Shown piece after piece: positions 7,184-12,616 of a stretch of 29,586 nucleotides of DNA (positions are counted from its first letter, which is position 1; each line of letters begins with the position of its first letter). The notes under the pieces were generated by a model, which worked only from the letters and a program-made list of their open reading frames with translations, was not told the origin of the DNA and searched no databases. Position numbers and translations under genes: made by a program. Source of the stretch: a virus; the IMG/VR virus record IMGVR_UViG_3300037520_000460, positions 1-29,586 of that record; one strand, 5' to 3'.

Positions 7184-7189
7184 TATACT
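7184..7189 (+). promoter_or_regulatory. Possible -10 box (TATACT)
   Basis: TATACT matches 5 of 6 bases of TATAAT and lies 8 bases before the leader hairpin of the 7233 gene. No convincing -35 lies 16-18 bases upstream, so this is weak and might need an activator or a phage sigma factor. Confidence 0.25.
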
Positions 7190-7196
7190 CATCGCA

Positions 7197-7226
7197 TCGA
7201 GGCACGGAGTCTCGAACACAAAGGAG
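7197..7226 (+). promoter_or_regulatory. Leader hairpin with ACGGA loop plus AAGGAG
   Basis: TCGAGGC (7197-7203), loop ACGGA (7204-7208), GTCTCGA (7209-7215): seven pairs including one G-U. AAGGAG lies at 7221-7226, five bases after the stem, and ATG at 7233. Loop sequence and spacing match those before 7752. Confidence 0.65.
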
Positions 7227-7232
7227 ACACAA

Positions 7233-7655
7233 ATGAGCGCATACATCGTTCCAGCAGAAACCATTCACGTCCTCGCCGCTTGGGCAAGCGTTTCGGAATC
7301 GCCTTTCGGTCTGAAGATGGCGAACGAGGCAAAGGCTCGCGAGGCCTGCCGCGTGCTCTTCGCGGAGAACGCGCGATCGGTCGGACATCGCTACTCCGAG
7401 ACTCCGGCTGAAGTCTCGCCGGAGTTTCTGAACGCTGACTTCTCCTCGATCATTCAGAAGTATCGACCGGAACTTTGCCTCGCTGCTGCTCGCGGATATG
7501 AGTATCAAGCCTGCGAATGCAGCGACTACGAGACGACAGCCGCCGCGCATCTCGTCTCTCGCGCGATCAAGAACGCGAGCGAACGTCTCTGCGAAATCGC
7601 CGGTATTGGATGTTGGACGGTTGGCGCGGATGAAATGGCACAAGCGAAGAAGTGA
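7233..7655 (+). CDS. Conserved-looking phage protein of unknown function (YEYQACE motif)
   Basis: 140 aa. ATG 7233 with AAGGAG at 7221-7226 is chosen over the longer frame from 7146, which would read through the leader hairpin. It opens MSAYIVPAETIHVLAAWA, has ARSVGHRYSE around residue 45-54 and YEYQACECSDYETTAA around 90-105, followed by a terminal helix. I recall this set (an AYIV start, an N-R/S-V-x-x-R-Y centre, a Y-x-Y-Q-x-C-E segment) from many phage hypothetical proteins, without a known function. It is soluble and not membrane-bound. Two hairpins follow it before the next gene. Confidence 0.7.
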   Translation: MSAYIVPAETIHVLAAWASVSESPFGLKMANEAKAREACRVLFAENARSVGHRYSETPAEVSPEFLNADFSSIIQKYRPELCLAAARGYEYQACECSDYETTAAAHLVSRAIKNASERLCEIAGIGCWTVGADEMAQAKK

Positions 7656-7659
7656 ACGA

Positions 7660-7701
7660 CTCAGATCGGAGGAGCCTCCTCAGAGGCTCCTCGAATCTGA
7701 G
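7660..7701 (+). ncRNA. Structured leader element, copy A (large hairpin)
   Basis: CTCAGAT (7660-7666) pairs with ATCTGAG (7695-7701); after a 2x2 internal loop (CG/GA), GAGGAGCCTC (7669-7678) pairs with GAGGCTCCTC (7683-7692), leaving loop CTCA. Copy B at 8088-8129 keeps the same architecture and internal loop with compensated stem changes. There is no T run after it, so it is not a simple terminator. It lies 1-50 bases after the stop of the 7233 gene and upstream of the 7752 gene. Confidence 0.75.
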
Positions 7702-7713
7702 CCGTGAGCCAGA

Positions 7714-7743
7714 CTCGCGAACGGATCGCGAGGAACAAAGGAG
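7714..7743 (+). promoter_or_regulatory. Leader hairpin with ACGGA loop plus AAGGAG
   Basis: CTCGCGA (7714-7720), loop ACGGA (7721-7725), TCGCGAG (7726-7732): seven perfect pairs. AAGGAG is at 7738-7743 and ATG at 7752. The loop is identical to that before 7233 while the stem differs, so loop identity is not simple sequence duplication. Confidence 0.7.
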
Positions 7744-7751
7744 ACACGCAA

Positions 7752-8075
7752 ATGACAACATTCAATCAAATTCTCGCAGACATTCGACGATCACTCGCGA
7801 CGACCTATTTCGCAGATCGTGTCAATGCACTCGGATGCAAAATGACGATCGACGCAAATCGGAACATGATTAGCGTCTTCCTCATATCTCCTAGCGATTC
7901 GACCTTCGAGTTGATCGCCGTCCATCATGGAGAGGATCGCTGGGGAATTCAATCGCGAATCATCAATCCAGAACTTCGCGTCTCGACATCGATGCGAATG
8001 CTCGAAAGAGACATCGCTCGCGAGATCGCCGCAGCATTCGGATCGAATCCGATTAAGGGAATCCTTCCAGAATGA
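7752..8075 (+). CDS. Unknown early protein
   Basis: 107 aa. ATG 7752 follows AAGGAG at 7738-7743; the longer frame from 7704 would run through the leader hairpin. An N-terminal helix (FNQILADIRRSLATTYFAD) is followed by a beta-rich middle containing paired strands (MTIDANRNMISVFLI, then FELIAVHHGEDRWG) and a C-terminal amphipathic helix ending in AREIAAAFG. No motif known to me. The shared leader architecture with its neighbours suggests co-regulation. Confidence 0.65.
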   Translation: MTTFNQILADIRRSLATTYFADRVNALGCKMTIDANRNMISVFLISPSDSTFELIAVHHGEDRWGIQSRIINPELRVSTSMRMLERDIAREIAAAFGSNPIKGILPE

Positions 8076-8087
8076 TTCGCTGAACGA

Positions 8088-8129
8088 CTCGGATCGGAGA
8101 GGCCTCGCGAGAGGCCTCTCGAATCCGCG
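8088..8129 (+). ncRNA. Structured leader element, copy B (large hairpin)
   Basis: CTCGGAT (8088-8094) pairs with ATCCGCG (8123-8129) at six of seven positions. The same CG/GA internal loop follows, then GAGAGGCCTC (8097-8106) pairs with GAGGCCTCTC (8111-8120) around a GCGA tetraloop (GNRA type). Compared with copy A the inner stem has several changes, each matched on the other side. The flanking words GAACGACTC and GCCGT are kept in both copies. Confidence 0.75.
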
Positions 8130-8142
8130 CCGTATGCCGGAG

Positions 8143-8172
8143 CCTCGCATGGAGCGAGGAGCAGACAAGGAG
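8143..8172 (+). promoter_or_regulatory. Leader hairpin with ATGGA loop plus AAGGAG
   Basis: CCTCGC (8143-8148), loop ATGGA (8149-8153), GCGAGG (8154-8159), then AAGGAG at 8167-8172 and ATG at 8180. Third five-base ANGGA loop in a row, here with the N changed to T and a different stem. Confidence 0.7.
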
Positions 8173-8179
8173 ACACATC

Positions 8180-8434
8180 ATGCAAGACGAAACCGACATC
8201 AAGGAACTCTCAGACCTCGAACTCGATCTCGCGATCTCCGCGATAAACGAACTCATCCGCGAGCCGTTCCGCTGCATTCACGGAGAGTATCCGATGCTCG
8301 ATCGCGCCTGCTCTGGTTCTTGGATTCAGGAACTCGAACAAACCGGATCGATTGAAATTCCAGCGCACTACTCGCGAACGAATCGTCCTGAGCAGATCAA
8401 GCGCGAATCACTCACGATCGGAGGCTCGCGATGA
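8180..8434 (+). CDS. Unknown early protein, acidic
   Basis: 84 aa, ATG 8180 behind AAGGAG (8167-8172). The first ~30 residues form an acidic amphipathic helix (LSDLELDLAISAINELIREP), followed by a short segment with two Cys (residues ~32 and 44) and a Trp, then a basic tail. No family recognised. Its stop overlaps the start of the small membrane protein at 8431, so it is translationally coupled to the lysis genes. Confidence 0.6.
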   Translation: MQDETDIKELSDLELDLAISAINELIREPFRCIHGEYPMLDRACSGSWIQELEQTGSIEIPAHYSRTNRPEQIKRESLTIGGSR

Positions 8435-8574
8435 GCGATCTCCTCGTCTGTCTCGCGTTCCTCTGGTACGTCGCGATCCTCGTCGGAATCGTGATGATCG
8501 AATGGAGACTCACGCGAATCGCGAAGCGCATCGATGAAATCGAGCGCGAGGAGAAGAAGCGAGGCTCGAAATGA
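8431..8574 (+). CDS. Small single-span membrane protein, holin- or spanin-like
   Basis: 47 aa, ATG 8431 overlapping the upstream TGA (ATGA), and its own stop overlaps the endolysin start at 8571. One hydrophobic stretch (residues ~4-23, LLVCLAFLWYVAILVGIVMI) is followed by a strongly charged amphipathic helix (RIAKRIDEIEREEKKRG). That is the shape of small pinholin/holin-type or inner-spanin-type proteins, and the position directly before a lysozyme supports a lysis role. It could also be an anti-holin. Confidence 0.6.
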   Translation: MSDLLVCLAFLWYVAILVGIVMIEWRLTRIAKRIDEIEREEKKRGSK

Positions 8575-8972
8575 CTTCGATCCTCCTCTCTACTCTCCTC
8601 CTCATCGCTCCACCGAAAGGCACGGACACTCGAGCCATTCTCGATGCGATTCGCATGGTCGAGACTGGCGGCGAGGCCGATCCAGATCGAGCGATCGGCG
8701 ACAAAGGAAAGGCTCTCGGCGCGTACCAGATCCATCGAGGCTACTGGCTCGACGCGACTGAGAAAGATGCGACTCTTCGCGCTCTCGGATACGAGAGCGT
8801 GAAGAATCGCGAGATCGCCGAGCGTGTCGTCCTTGCGTATCTCACTCGGTACGCACCAGACTGGAAGATCGACACCGTCGCGAGGATTCACAACGGTGGG
8901 CCTCGCGGTCACAAGAAAGAAAGTACACTTGACTACGCTCGCAAGGTGCGAGCAGCAATGGAGACACAATGA
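8571..8972 (+). CDS. Endolysin, invertebrate-type-lysozyme (destabilase)-like
   Basis: 133 aa, ATG 8571 in the upstream stop. Residues 1-17 are a hydrophobic leader (MTSILLSTLLLIAPPKG) that could be a signal or signal-anchor. The catalytic region begins AIRMVETGGEADPDRA, with Glu in VETGG as candidate acid, then ALGAYQIHRGYWLDA and VARIHNGGPRG. The pair Y-Q-I-x-x-x-Y-W and A-R-I-H-N-G-G-P-x-G is the signature I know from i-type lysozymes/destabilases, although the many Cys of the animal proteins are absent. It would cleave peptidoglycan at lysis. Confident as a lysozyme-fold muramidase, less so on the subfamily. Confidence 0.75.
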   Translation: MTSILLSTLLLIAPPKGTDTRAILDAIRMVETGGEADPDRAIGDKGKALGAYQIHRGYWLDATEKDATLRALGYESVKNREIAERVVLAYLTRYAPDWKIDTVARIHNGGPRGHKKESTLDYARKVRAAMETQ

Positions 8973-9493
8973 ATCGAACTATCTACGACATCAGCGCGGA
9001 TCTCGCCGCGCTCGAAACGATCCTCCATGAGAACGGAGGAGACGTATCCGATCCGCAGGCAGAGGCCGCGCTCGCCGAATGGGAACGCGAACTCGAATCG
9101 GATCTCACGGGAAAGGTAGATCGATACTGCTCGCTCATCGCGGAACTCGAAGCGCGATCGGCAATGCGGCAGGCAGAGGCCGACCGTCTGGCGGATCTTG
9201 CGAAGGCTGACGACAAGGCCGCGCAAGGCCTGCGCGAGCGTCTGCGATTCATTTGGGAAACGCGGAATCTCCCCAAGATCGAGACAGCGCGATTCCGAGT
9301 CGCACTCACGCGAAACGGCGGCAAGCCTCCGCTCGATCTCCGCGTCGGGCCGGAAGAGTTGCCAGAGTGGGCGATCGAACGAAAGACGATCGTCACGGCA
9401 AACAAGGACGCGATTCGCGCTCGACTCGAAGCAGGCGAGAATCTTCCATTCGCGAATCTCATGGAACGAGGAACAAGGATCTCGATCAAATGA
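8969..9493 (+). CDS. Siphovirus Gp157-family protein
   Basis: 174 aa, ATG 8969 (ATGA with the endolysin stop). Full family layout: N-terminal Tyr-Asp-Ile start with acidic helix, a long coiled coil with repeated Lys/Ala/Glu from ~45 to 95 (GKVDRYCSLIAELEARS, then LRERLRFIWE), the turn KIETARFRVALTRNGGKPPL, a short P-E-W segment, and the C-terminal A-I-R-A-R-L-E-A-G...ISIK. Members of PF05565 occur in early regions of siphoviruses; a role in replication or phage resistance has been proposed but is unproven. Length is normal for the family. Confidence 0.85.
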   Translation: MNRTIYDISADLAALETILHENGGDVSDPQAEAALAEWERELESDLTGKVDRYCSLIAELEARSAMRQAEADRLADLAKADDKAAQGLRERLRFIWETRNLPKIETARFRVALTRNGGKPPLDLRVGPEELPEWAIERKTIVTANKDAIRARLEAGENLPFANLMERGTRISIK

Positions 9494-9711
9494 ATCGACC
9501 GTATCTATCCAAGCGAGCGCGACAAGGCCTCGAATCTCTTCTCTCGCGCTCGATCGCGACGACCGAGGAAGATCTCGTCGCAATGCAATGGATTCGCGGA
9601 ATGCTCGACCGTGCTGCTATCATCGGAAATCCGAAAGCGCAGGACGCGCCGTCTCCTCGGACGGGAGGGAGCAGCAATGCTCCCTCCCAAGGAGAGGAGG
9701 CCACCGTATGA
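9490..9711 (+). CDS. Small unknown early protein
   Basis: 73 aa, ATG 9490 in the stop of the Gp157 gene (ATGA). The first ~40 residues are helical (SKRARQGLESLLSR, then DLVAMQWIRGML); the last 25 are disordered, Ser/Gly/Pro-rich. The disordered tail is encoded by the DNA that forms the strong hairpin at 9663-9688, so its sequence may be dictated by RNA structure. Stop overlaps the next start (ATGA, 9708). Confidence 0.6.
   Translation: MNRPYLSKRARQGLESLLSRSIATTEEDLVAMQWIRGMLDRAAIIGNPKAQDAPSPRTGGSSNAPSQGEEATV
9663..9688 (+). promoter_or_regulatory. 11-bp hairpin with GNRA loop before the CsrA-like gene
   Basis: GGGAGGGAGCA (9663-9673), loop GCAA (9674-9677), TGCTCCCTCCC (9678-9688), perfect. 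AAGGAG starts at 9689, directly after the stem, and the ATG is at 9708. It lies inside the end of the 9490 gene. Its position could limit ribosome access to the 9708 gene or protect an mRNA end. Confidence 0.6.
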
Positions 9712-9911
9712 AACAACCGATCGACAAACCGTCGCACTTTGGCCGCGTCATCCGGCAGGCCTACGAAGGCGATCGAATCTGGCTCATCGCCGAGAACGGC
9801 GATGATCTCGGATTCCTCGAAATGAAGCGAGTTCCGAAGGACGCGAAGATCACCGTCGCATTGTGCTTCGATCGCACGATTCGCATCGAGCGCAGAGAGG
9901 AGGAGCGATGA
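9708..9911 (+). CDS. Possible CsrA/RsmA-like RNA-binding protein
   Basis: 67 aa, ATG 9708 in the upstream stop, with AAGGAG and GAGGAGG close by. After a 12-residue lead the protein is a run of short beta strands: GRVIRQAYEGDRIWLI, GDDLGFLEMKR, AKITVALCFDRTIRIERREE. CsrA has the order strand1-GE-strand, (I)GDD, VTVLEV, then V-R-I/L-G-I-x-A-P-K-x-V-x-V-x-R-E-E. The end here fits that spacing, with the Arg equivalent to CsrA R44 followed by acidic residues. The AP pair is replaced by FD and the N-terminal R6 is not clearly present. CsrA binds ANGGA loops, the very motif in the early leaders. It may instead be an unrelated beta barrel. Confidence 0.4.
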   Translation: MKQPIDKPSHFGRVIRQAYEGDRIWLIAENGDDLGFLEMKRVPKDAKITVALCFDRTIRIERREEER

Positions 9912-10264
9912 AGCATGATCCGATGATGCGAGCCGGAAACGCGCCGCCGCCGGAAGGCTCGCTATTCGCGCTCGGTATGCACCGCACCAACGATCGAGAG
10001 ACATCCATCGAGGCCGCGAAGAAGGTCTCAACAAAAGCAGGGACTCAACGCATGATCGCGCTCAACGCCTTCCGCGCATATCCAGAAGGCTTGACAGATG
10101 AGGAACTTGCTTTTGTAACTGGCATATATCAGAACTCAATAGGCAAACGCCGAACAGAACTCGTACGAGCAGGATGGCTTCAGGATGCTCACATTCGAAG
10201 GATGTCGACGAGAGGATGTCTCATGATTGTTTGGCAACTCAAGAAAGACGAGGAAGAACAATGA
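9908..10264 (+). CDS. Winged-helix DNA-binding protein
   Basis: 118 aa, ATG 9908 (ATGA). After a flexible ~30-residue start comes ETSIEAAKKVSTKAGTQ, then helix MIALNAFRAYPEGLTDEELA, recognition helix QNSIGKRRTELVRAGWLQ and a wing ending IVWQL. This order (T-S-x-x-A-A, a helix, G-L-T-D-E-E, N-S/T-x-x-x-R-R-x-E-L-V-R-A-G) is a familiar phage MarR-like winged helix found beside replication genes. It probably binds dsDNA as an early regulator or replication accessory. Well supported as HTH; the target is unknown. Confidence 0.7.
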   Translation: MKHDPMMRAGNAPPPEGSLFALGMHRTNDRETSIEAAKKVSTKAGTQRMIALNAFRAYPEGLTDEELAFVTGIYQNSIGKRRTELVRAGWLQDAHIRRMSTRGCLMIVWQLKKDEEEQ

Positions 10265-10635
10265 CGGAATTTGAGCGCATCGAGAAACGGTTCAAGGAAC
10301 TTCAAAACTGGCTTCTCGAACTTCAATCGGAAGATCCTCACGCTGATCGAGACGACGAGCATGATTCGCACAATCTCGGCCTCATCGACTTGCATGAGAT
10401 CAAACTCGCTTTCTTTGCTCTGGCGCAGGAGCGAGATCGACTTCGCGCCGAGAACGACAAACTGCGCGTCGAGCGAGACTATGCGCGACAACTCTTTTGC
10501 ATCTACGCTCGATACGATCCGACAGGATTGAATGTCGTCGACCAGAAAGGGATCGTGCATCTATTGACGGAGATCAGCGCGGAGGATGCCGCTCGCGCTC
10601 GCGGTTGGGACTGCTTCAAGGAGGCGAGCGCATGA
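10261..10635 (+). CDS. Coiled-coil early protein
   Basis: 124 aa, ATG 10261 (ATGA). Acidic N-terminal helices with a His/Asp-rich stretch around residues 25-38, then a clear coiled coil from ~45 to 80 (FALAQERDRLRAENDKLRVE), and a C-terminal globular bit with GWDCFKEA. The heptad-like E-R-D-R-L-R-A-E-N pattern is generic in phage early proteins and gives no function. It is followed by two further small coiled-coil genes, so the three may assemble together. Confidence 0.6.
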   Translation: MTEFERIEKRFKELQNWLLELQSEDPHADRDDEHDSHNLGLIDLHEIKLAFFALAQERDRLRAENDKLRVERDYARQLFCIYARYDPTGLNVVDQKGIVHLLTEISAEDAARARGWDCFKEASA

Positions 10636-10793
10636 CCGTCGTCAAACCGAAGCCATCGCATCCGTGGAACTCTCATATCTCGATTGAGACTCGCATCGCA
10701 CGAATCCGAGGAGAGATCGCGAAACTCCGCGAGGAGATCAAAGAGAAGCAAGCGGATATCCGCGAACTTCAGGCGCGGAGGATGAGCAAATGA
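10632..10793 (+). CDS. Small coiled-coil protein
   Basis: 53 aa, ATG 10632 (ATGA). After a Pro/Lys-rich start, residues 20-52 form one long charged helix (ARIRGEIAKLREEIKEKQAD). It is short enough to be an accessory or scaffold peptide. Supported by codon use and by coupling on both sides, not by homology. Confidence 0.55.
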   Translation: MTVVKPKPSHPWNSHISIETRIARIRGEIAKLREEIKEKQADIRELQARRMSK

Positions 10794-11053
10794 CCGACGA
10801 CGTTCTCGCATTGCTTGAGGCGCACAAGAACCAAACCAACAACATCCATCATCGACTTGCGATCTTGAAGGAGTTTCTTCGACACCAAAGTTTGACAAGC
10901 CAAGATCTGACCTTGACTCTCGCTCATTTCGCAGCGCAAGTTTCCGATGCGAGTGATCTCATTTCGAGGCAGGAAAAAATCATGTGGTACGCATCGGAAG
11001 AGATCAAGCGACTTCGCGAGCAGATTGATGCAAAGAAGAGAAGGAGCAAATGA
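10790..11053 (+). CDS. Small helical protein
   Basis: 87 aa, ATG 10790 (ATGA). Nearly all helix: VLALLEAHKNQTNNIHHRLA, a middle segment with several Gln/Thr/Leu, and a basic amphipathic end (EEIKRLREQIDAKKRRSK). Base use is a little more AT-rich than that of its neighbours (10800-10990). No family recognised. The basic tail might bind nucleic acid. Confidence 0.55.
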   Translation: MTDDVLALLEAHKNQTNNIHHRLAILKEFLRHQSLTSQDLTLTLAHFAAQVSDASDLISRQEKIMWYASEEIKRLREQIDAKKRRSK

Positions 11054-11313
11054 GGACGCAAGCCACACTCTCCAGAGGACGAAACAGCGATGGCATGGAA
11101 AGCAAAGAAGACATCGAAGGGCTCGTCTTGCAACTCGCCGAACTCCGGCGGCGGAACTTCGCGCTCGTCCGCGAAGCGAATGTCCTCCGGCGCGAAGTTC
11201 ACGCATGGCGCAAATGGCGCGAGAACAACGACGCGAGCCTCTGGACGCACGTCGTCCGCGCTCGCCGCGCAACCGACGCGGCAGGCGCGTTCCGATGCGT
11301 CGATGACTCCTGA
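11050..11313 (+). CDS. Small helical protein upstream of the resolvase
   Basis: 87 aa, ATG 11050 (ATGA). The middle is a helix-rich charged region (VLQLAELRRRNFALVREANV, then REVHAWRKWRENN). No named motif. A second frame is also open over most of this stretch and joins the resolvase, but its product there is Ser/Gly/Thr low complexity, so this frame is taken as the coding one. It overlaps the resolvase start by about 11 bases. Confidence 0.5.
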   Translation: MRTQATLSRGRNSDGMESKEDIEGLVLQLAELRRRNFALVREANVLRREVHAWRKWRENNDASLWTHVVRARRATDAAGAFRCVDDS

Positions 11314-11668
11314 TGGAATGACGATCCGGATCGTCCTTCCGCTTCCGGCAAAGCAACTCTCGCCGAATGCTCGCGTGTGTTGGCAGGCGAAGGCGAGAGC
11401 CATCAAGCAGTACCGCTCGATCTCCTTCTTCGTCTCTCAGCGTTTCCCGAGCCGATGGAAGGCCGCCGAGGTCGAGTCTGTCTTCTTCTTCCGCGATCGG
11501 CGACGGCGTGACCGAGACAATCTGCTCGCCTCGCTCAAGGCCGCTTTCGACGGAATCGCCTCGGCAGGCATCGTCGAAGACGACGCGAATCTCACGCATC
11601 TTCCCGTACGGCTCGAAGTCGATCGAGACGCGCCGAGAGTCGAAATCTCGATCAGGAGGACGGAATGA
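11303..11668 (+). CDS. rusA: RusA-family Holliday junction resolvase
   Basis: 121 aa from ATG 11303, or 116 from ATG 11318; neither has a strong ribosome site. The N-terminal TIRIVLPLPAKQLSPNAR is the usual RusA opening (L-P-x-P...S-P-N). The core DRRRRDRDNLLASLKAAFDG followed by GIVEDDANL contains the three catalytic Asp positions of E. coli RusA (D70, D72 and D91 there). Length equals the E. coli enzyme. It would cut four-way junctions and branched DNA before packaging, complementing the annealing protein at 4892. High confidence in family. Confidence 0.9.
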   Translation: MTPDGMTIRIVLPLPAKQLSPNARVCWQAKARAIKQYRSISFFVSQRFPSRWKAAEVESVFFFRDRRRRDRDNLLASLKAAFDGIASAGIVEDDANLTHLPVRLEVDRDAPRVEISIRRTE

Positions 11669-11802
11669 ACGACGGACTCGATGAAATGCACAGCGACCGC
11701 GACAACTTCTTCCCGAATCTGAAGGAAGCGATCGCGGCCTTTACCCTCTGGCTCATGGTCATGCTCCTGCTATCGTTCTCCCTCGCAGGATGCCTCTCGT
11801 AA
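11665..11802 (+). CDS. 45-aa membrane peptide with lipobox at its end
   Basis: ATG 11665 overlaps the resolvase stop, with AGGAGG at 11654-11659 as ribosome site. Residues 1-22 are acidic/polar, ~23-40 hydrophobic (FTLWLMVMLLLSFSL), ending LAGCLS. LAGC is a perfect lipobox, yet only two residues follow the Cys, so lipoprotein processing would release almost nothing. It may be a plain single-span membrane protein with a coincidental lipobox or a decoy. It is the last gene before the terminator at 11845. Confidence 0.55.
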   Translation: MNDGLDEMHSDRDNFFPNLKEAIAAFTLWLMVMLLLSFSLAGCLS

Positions 11803-11844
11803 CCAACTCCCGCGTCGATCCGCCTCTGGTCGATGCGTCTCCGG

Positions 11845-11878
11845 CTCGCCGTTCGCGCTGAACGGCGAGTCTCTTTTT
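11845..11878 (+). terminator. Intrinsic terminator ending the early operon
   Basis: CTCGCCGTTC (11845-11854), loop GCGCT, GAACGGCGAG (11860-11869), then TCTCTTTTT (11870-11878). A ten-pair stem with a good T run. It separates the early genes from the lysis/fibre block. Confidence 0.9.
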
Positions 11879-11937
11879 GATCGTGCAACAAAAGGAGCGG
11901 ACGCGAGTCGAAACGCGCCGATGCCGATCTTCGAAGC

Positions 11938-12210
11938 ATGGCGGAAGGCTCACAGAAGAACGTGCTTGCGACTGCGATCGGCATCGGCCAGATCGCGACG
12001 ATGATCGTCGGATTCTCCGCACTCGTATTCACGTTTGGCGCGAAATCCAAGGAACTCGAAGTCGCGAGAACCGACATCGACAAACTCGCGGAGACGGTGC
12101 AGGATCTCGCGAAGGCGCAGGCCTCTGCGGCGGTGAATGACGCGAGCCATTCCAGAACACTCGAAGATATCCAGAGGCGACTAGAATCGCTCGAAAGGCG
12201 GATCAAATGA
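11938..12210 (+). CDS. Membrane-anchored coiled-coil protein (lysis region)
   Basis: 90 aa, ATG 11938, without a clear Shine-Dalgarno; an AGGAG at 11893-11897 is too far away. A hydrophobic span at residues ~10-33 (IGIGQIATMIVGFSALVFTF) is followed by a long coiled coil (ELEVARTDIDKLAETVQDLA, then IQRRLESLERRIK). The N-terminal anchor plus periplasmic coiled coil is the shape of inner-membrane spanins and some holin accessories. First gene after the terminator, so a promoter should lie in 11879-11937, but none is obvious. Confidence 0.6.
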   Translation: MAEGSQKNVLATAIGIGQIATMIVGFSALVFTFGAKSKELEVARTDIDKLAETVQDLAKAQASAAVNDASHSRTLEDIQRRLESLERRIK

Positions 12211-12410
12211 CGAAGGCATCTTGGCGCACAACGACGACAGGAATCCTCGCGATCGTGGTCGCGATCGCAGGCGCGGCGAAGGCTGAATTCGACGGCGATC
12301 CCGTGACGGTCGCGGACTGGGGCGCGGTCGCTGCGGCGATCATGGCAGGCATCGGCCTCATCCTCGCGCGGGACGCGAAGGTATCGAGTCAGCAAGAAGG
12401 CATCCGATGA
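12207..12410 (+). CDS. Two-span holin-like membrane protein
   Basis: 67 aa, ATG 12207 (ATGA). Two hydrophobic spans: residues ~10-26 (TGILAIVVAIAGAAKA) and ~38-54 (WGAVAAAIMAGIGLILARD), separated by a DGDPVTVADW hairpin, with polar SSQQ at the end. This set (TTTGIL, DGDP, A-A-I-M-A-G-I-G-L-I-x-A-R-D, V-S/T-S-x-Q) is a recurrent phage family I know from lysis neighbourhoods, often labelled holin or hypothetical. It may permeabilise the inner membrane for the lysozyme. Confidence 0.6.
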   Translation: MTKASWRTTTTGILAIVVAIAGAAKAEFDGDPVTVADWGAVAAAIMAGIGLILARDAKVSSQQEGIR

Positions 12411-12616
12411 TCGACCTTGAGCAGACGCTCGCCGTCGCGCTCGAATACCGAGAGAGGCTTGCTCGCGCGACTGACTCGCCGTCGCGACTCCGCGTTCTCT
12501 CCGATGCTCCTCTATTCTCTCTGTGGCACGAAGTGCGAAACGAACTTAAGACGGCAGCGGATGAGATCGAATCGCTTCGCGCTCGCATCCGCGCTCTCGA
12601 AGGCGAAGATGCTTGA
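12407..12616 (+). CDS. Small helical protein
   Basis: 69 aa, ATG 12407 (ATGA). All-helical, with a coiled-coil C-terminus (ELKTAADEIESLRARIRALE). No membrane segment. Overlaps the start of the spanin-like gene at 12609. Function unknown; context is lysis. Confidence 0.55.
   Translation: MIDLEQTLAVALEYRERLARATDSPSRLRVLSDAPLFSLWHEVRNELKTAADEIESLRARIRALEGEDA

Noticed and set aside
11090-11302. N-terminal extension of the RusA-like frame
   Set aside because: The product is Ser/Gly/Thr low complexity, overlaps the 11050 gene fully, and RusA proteins start at the LPLP strand.
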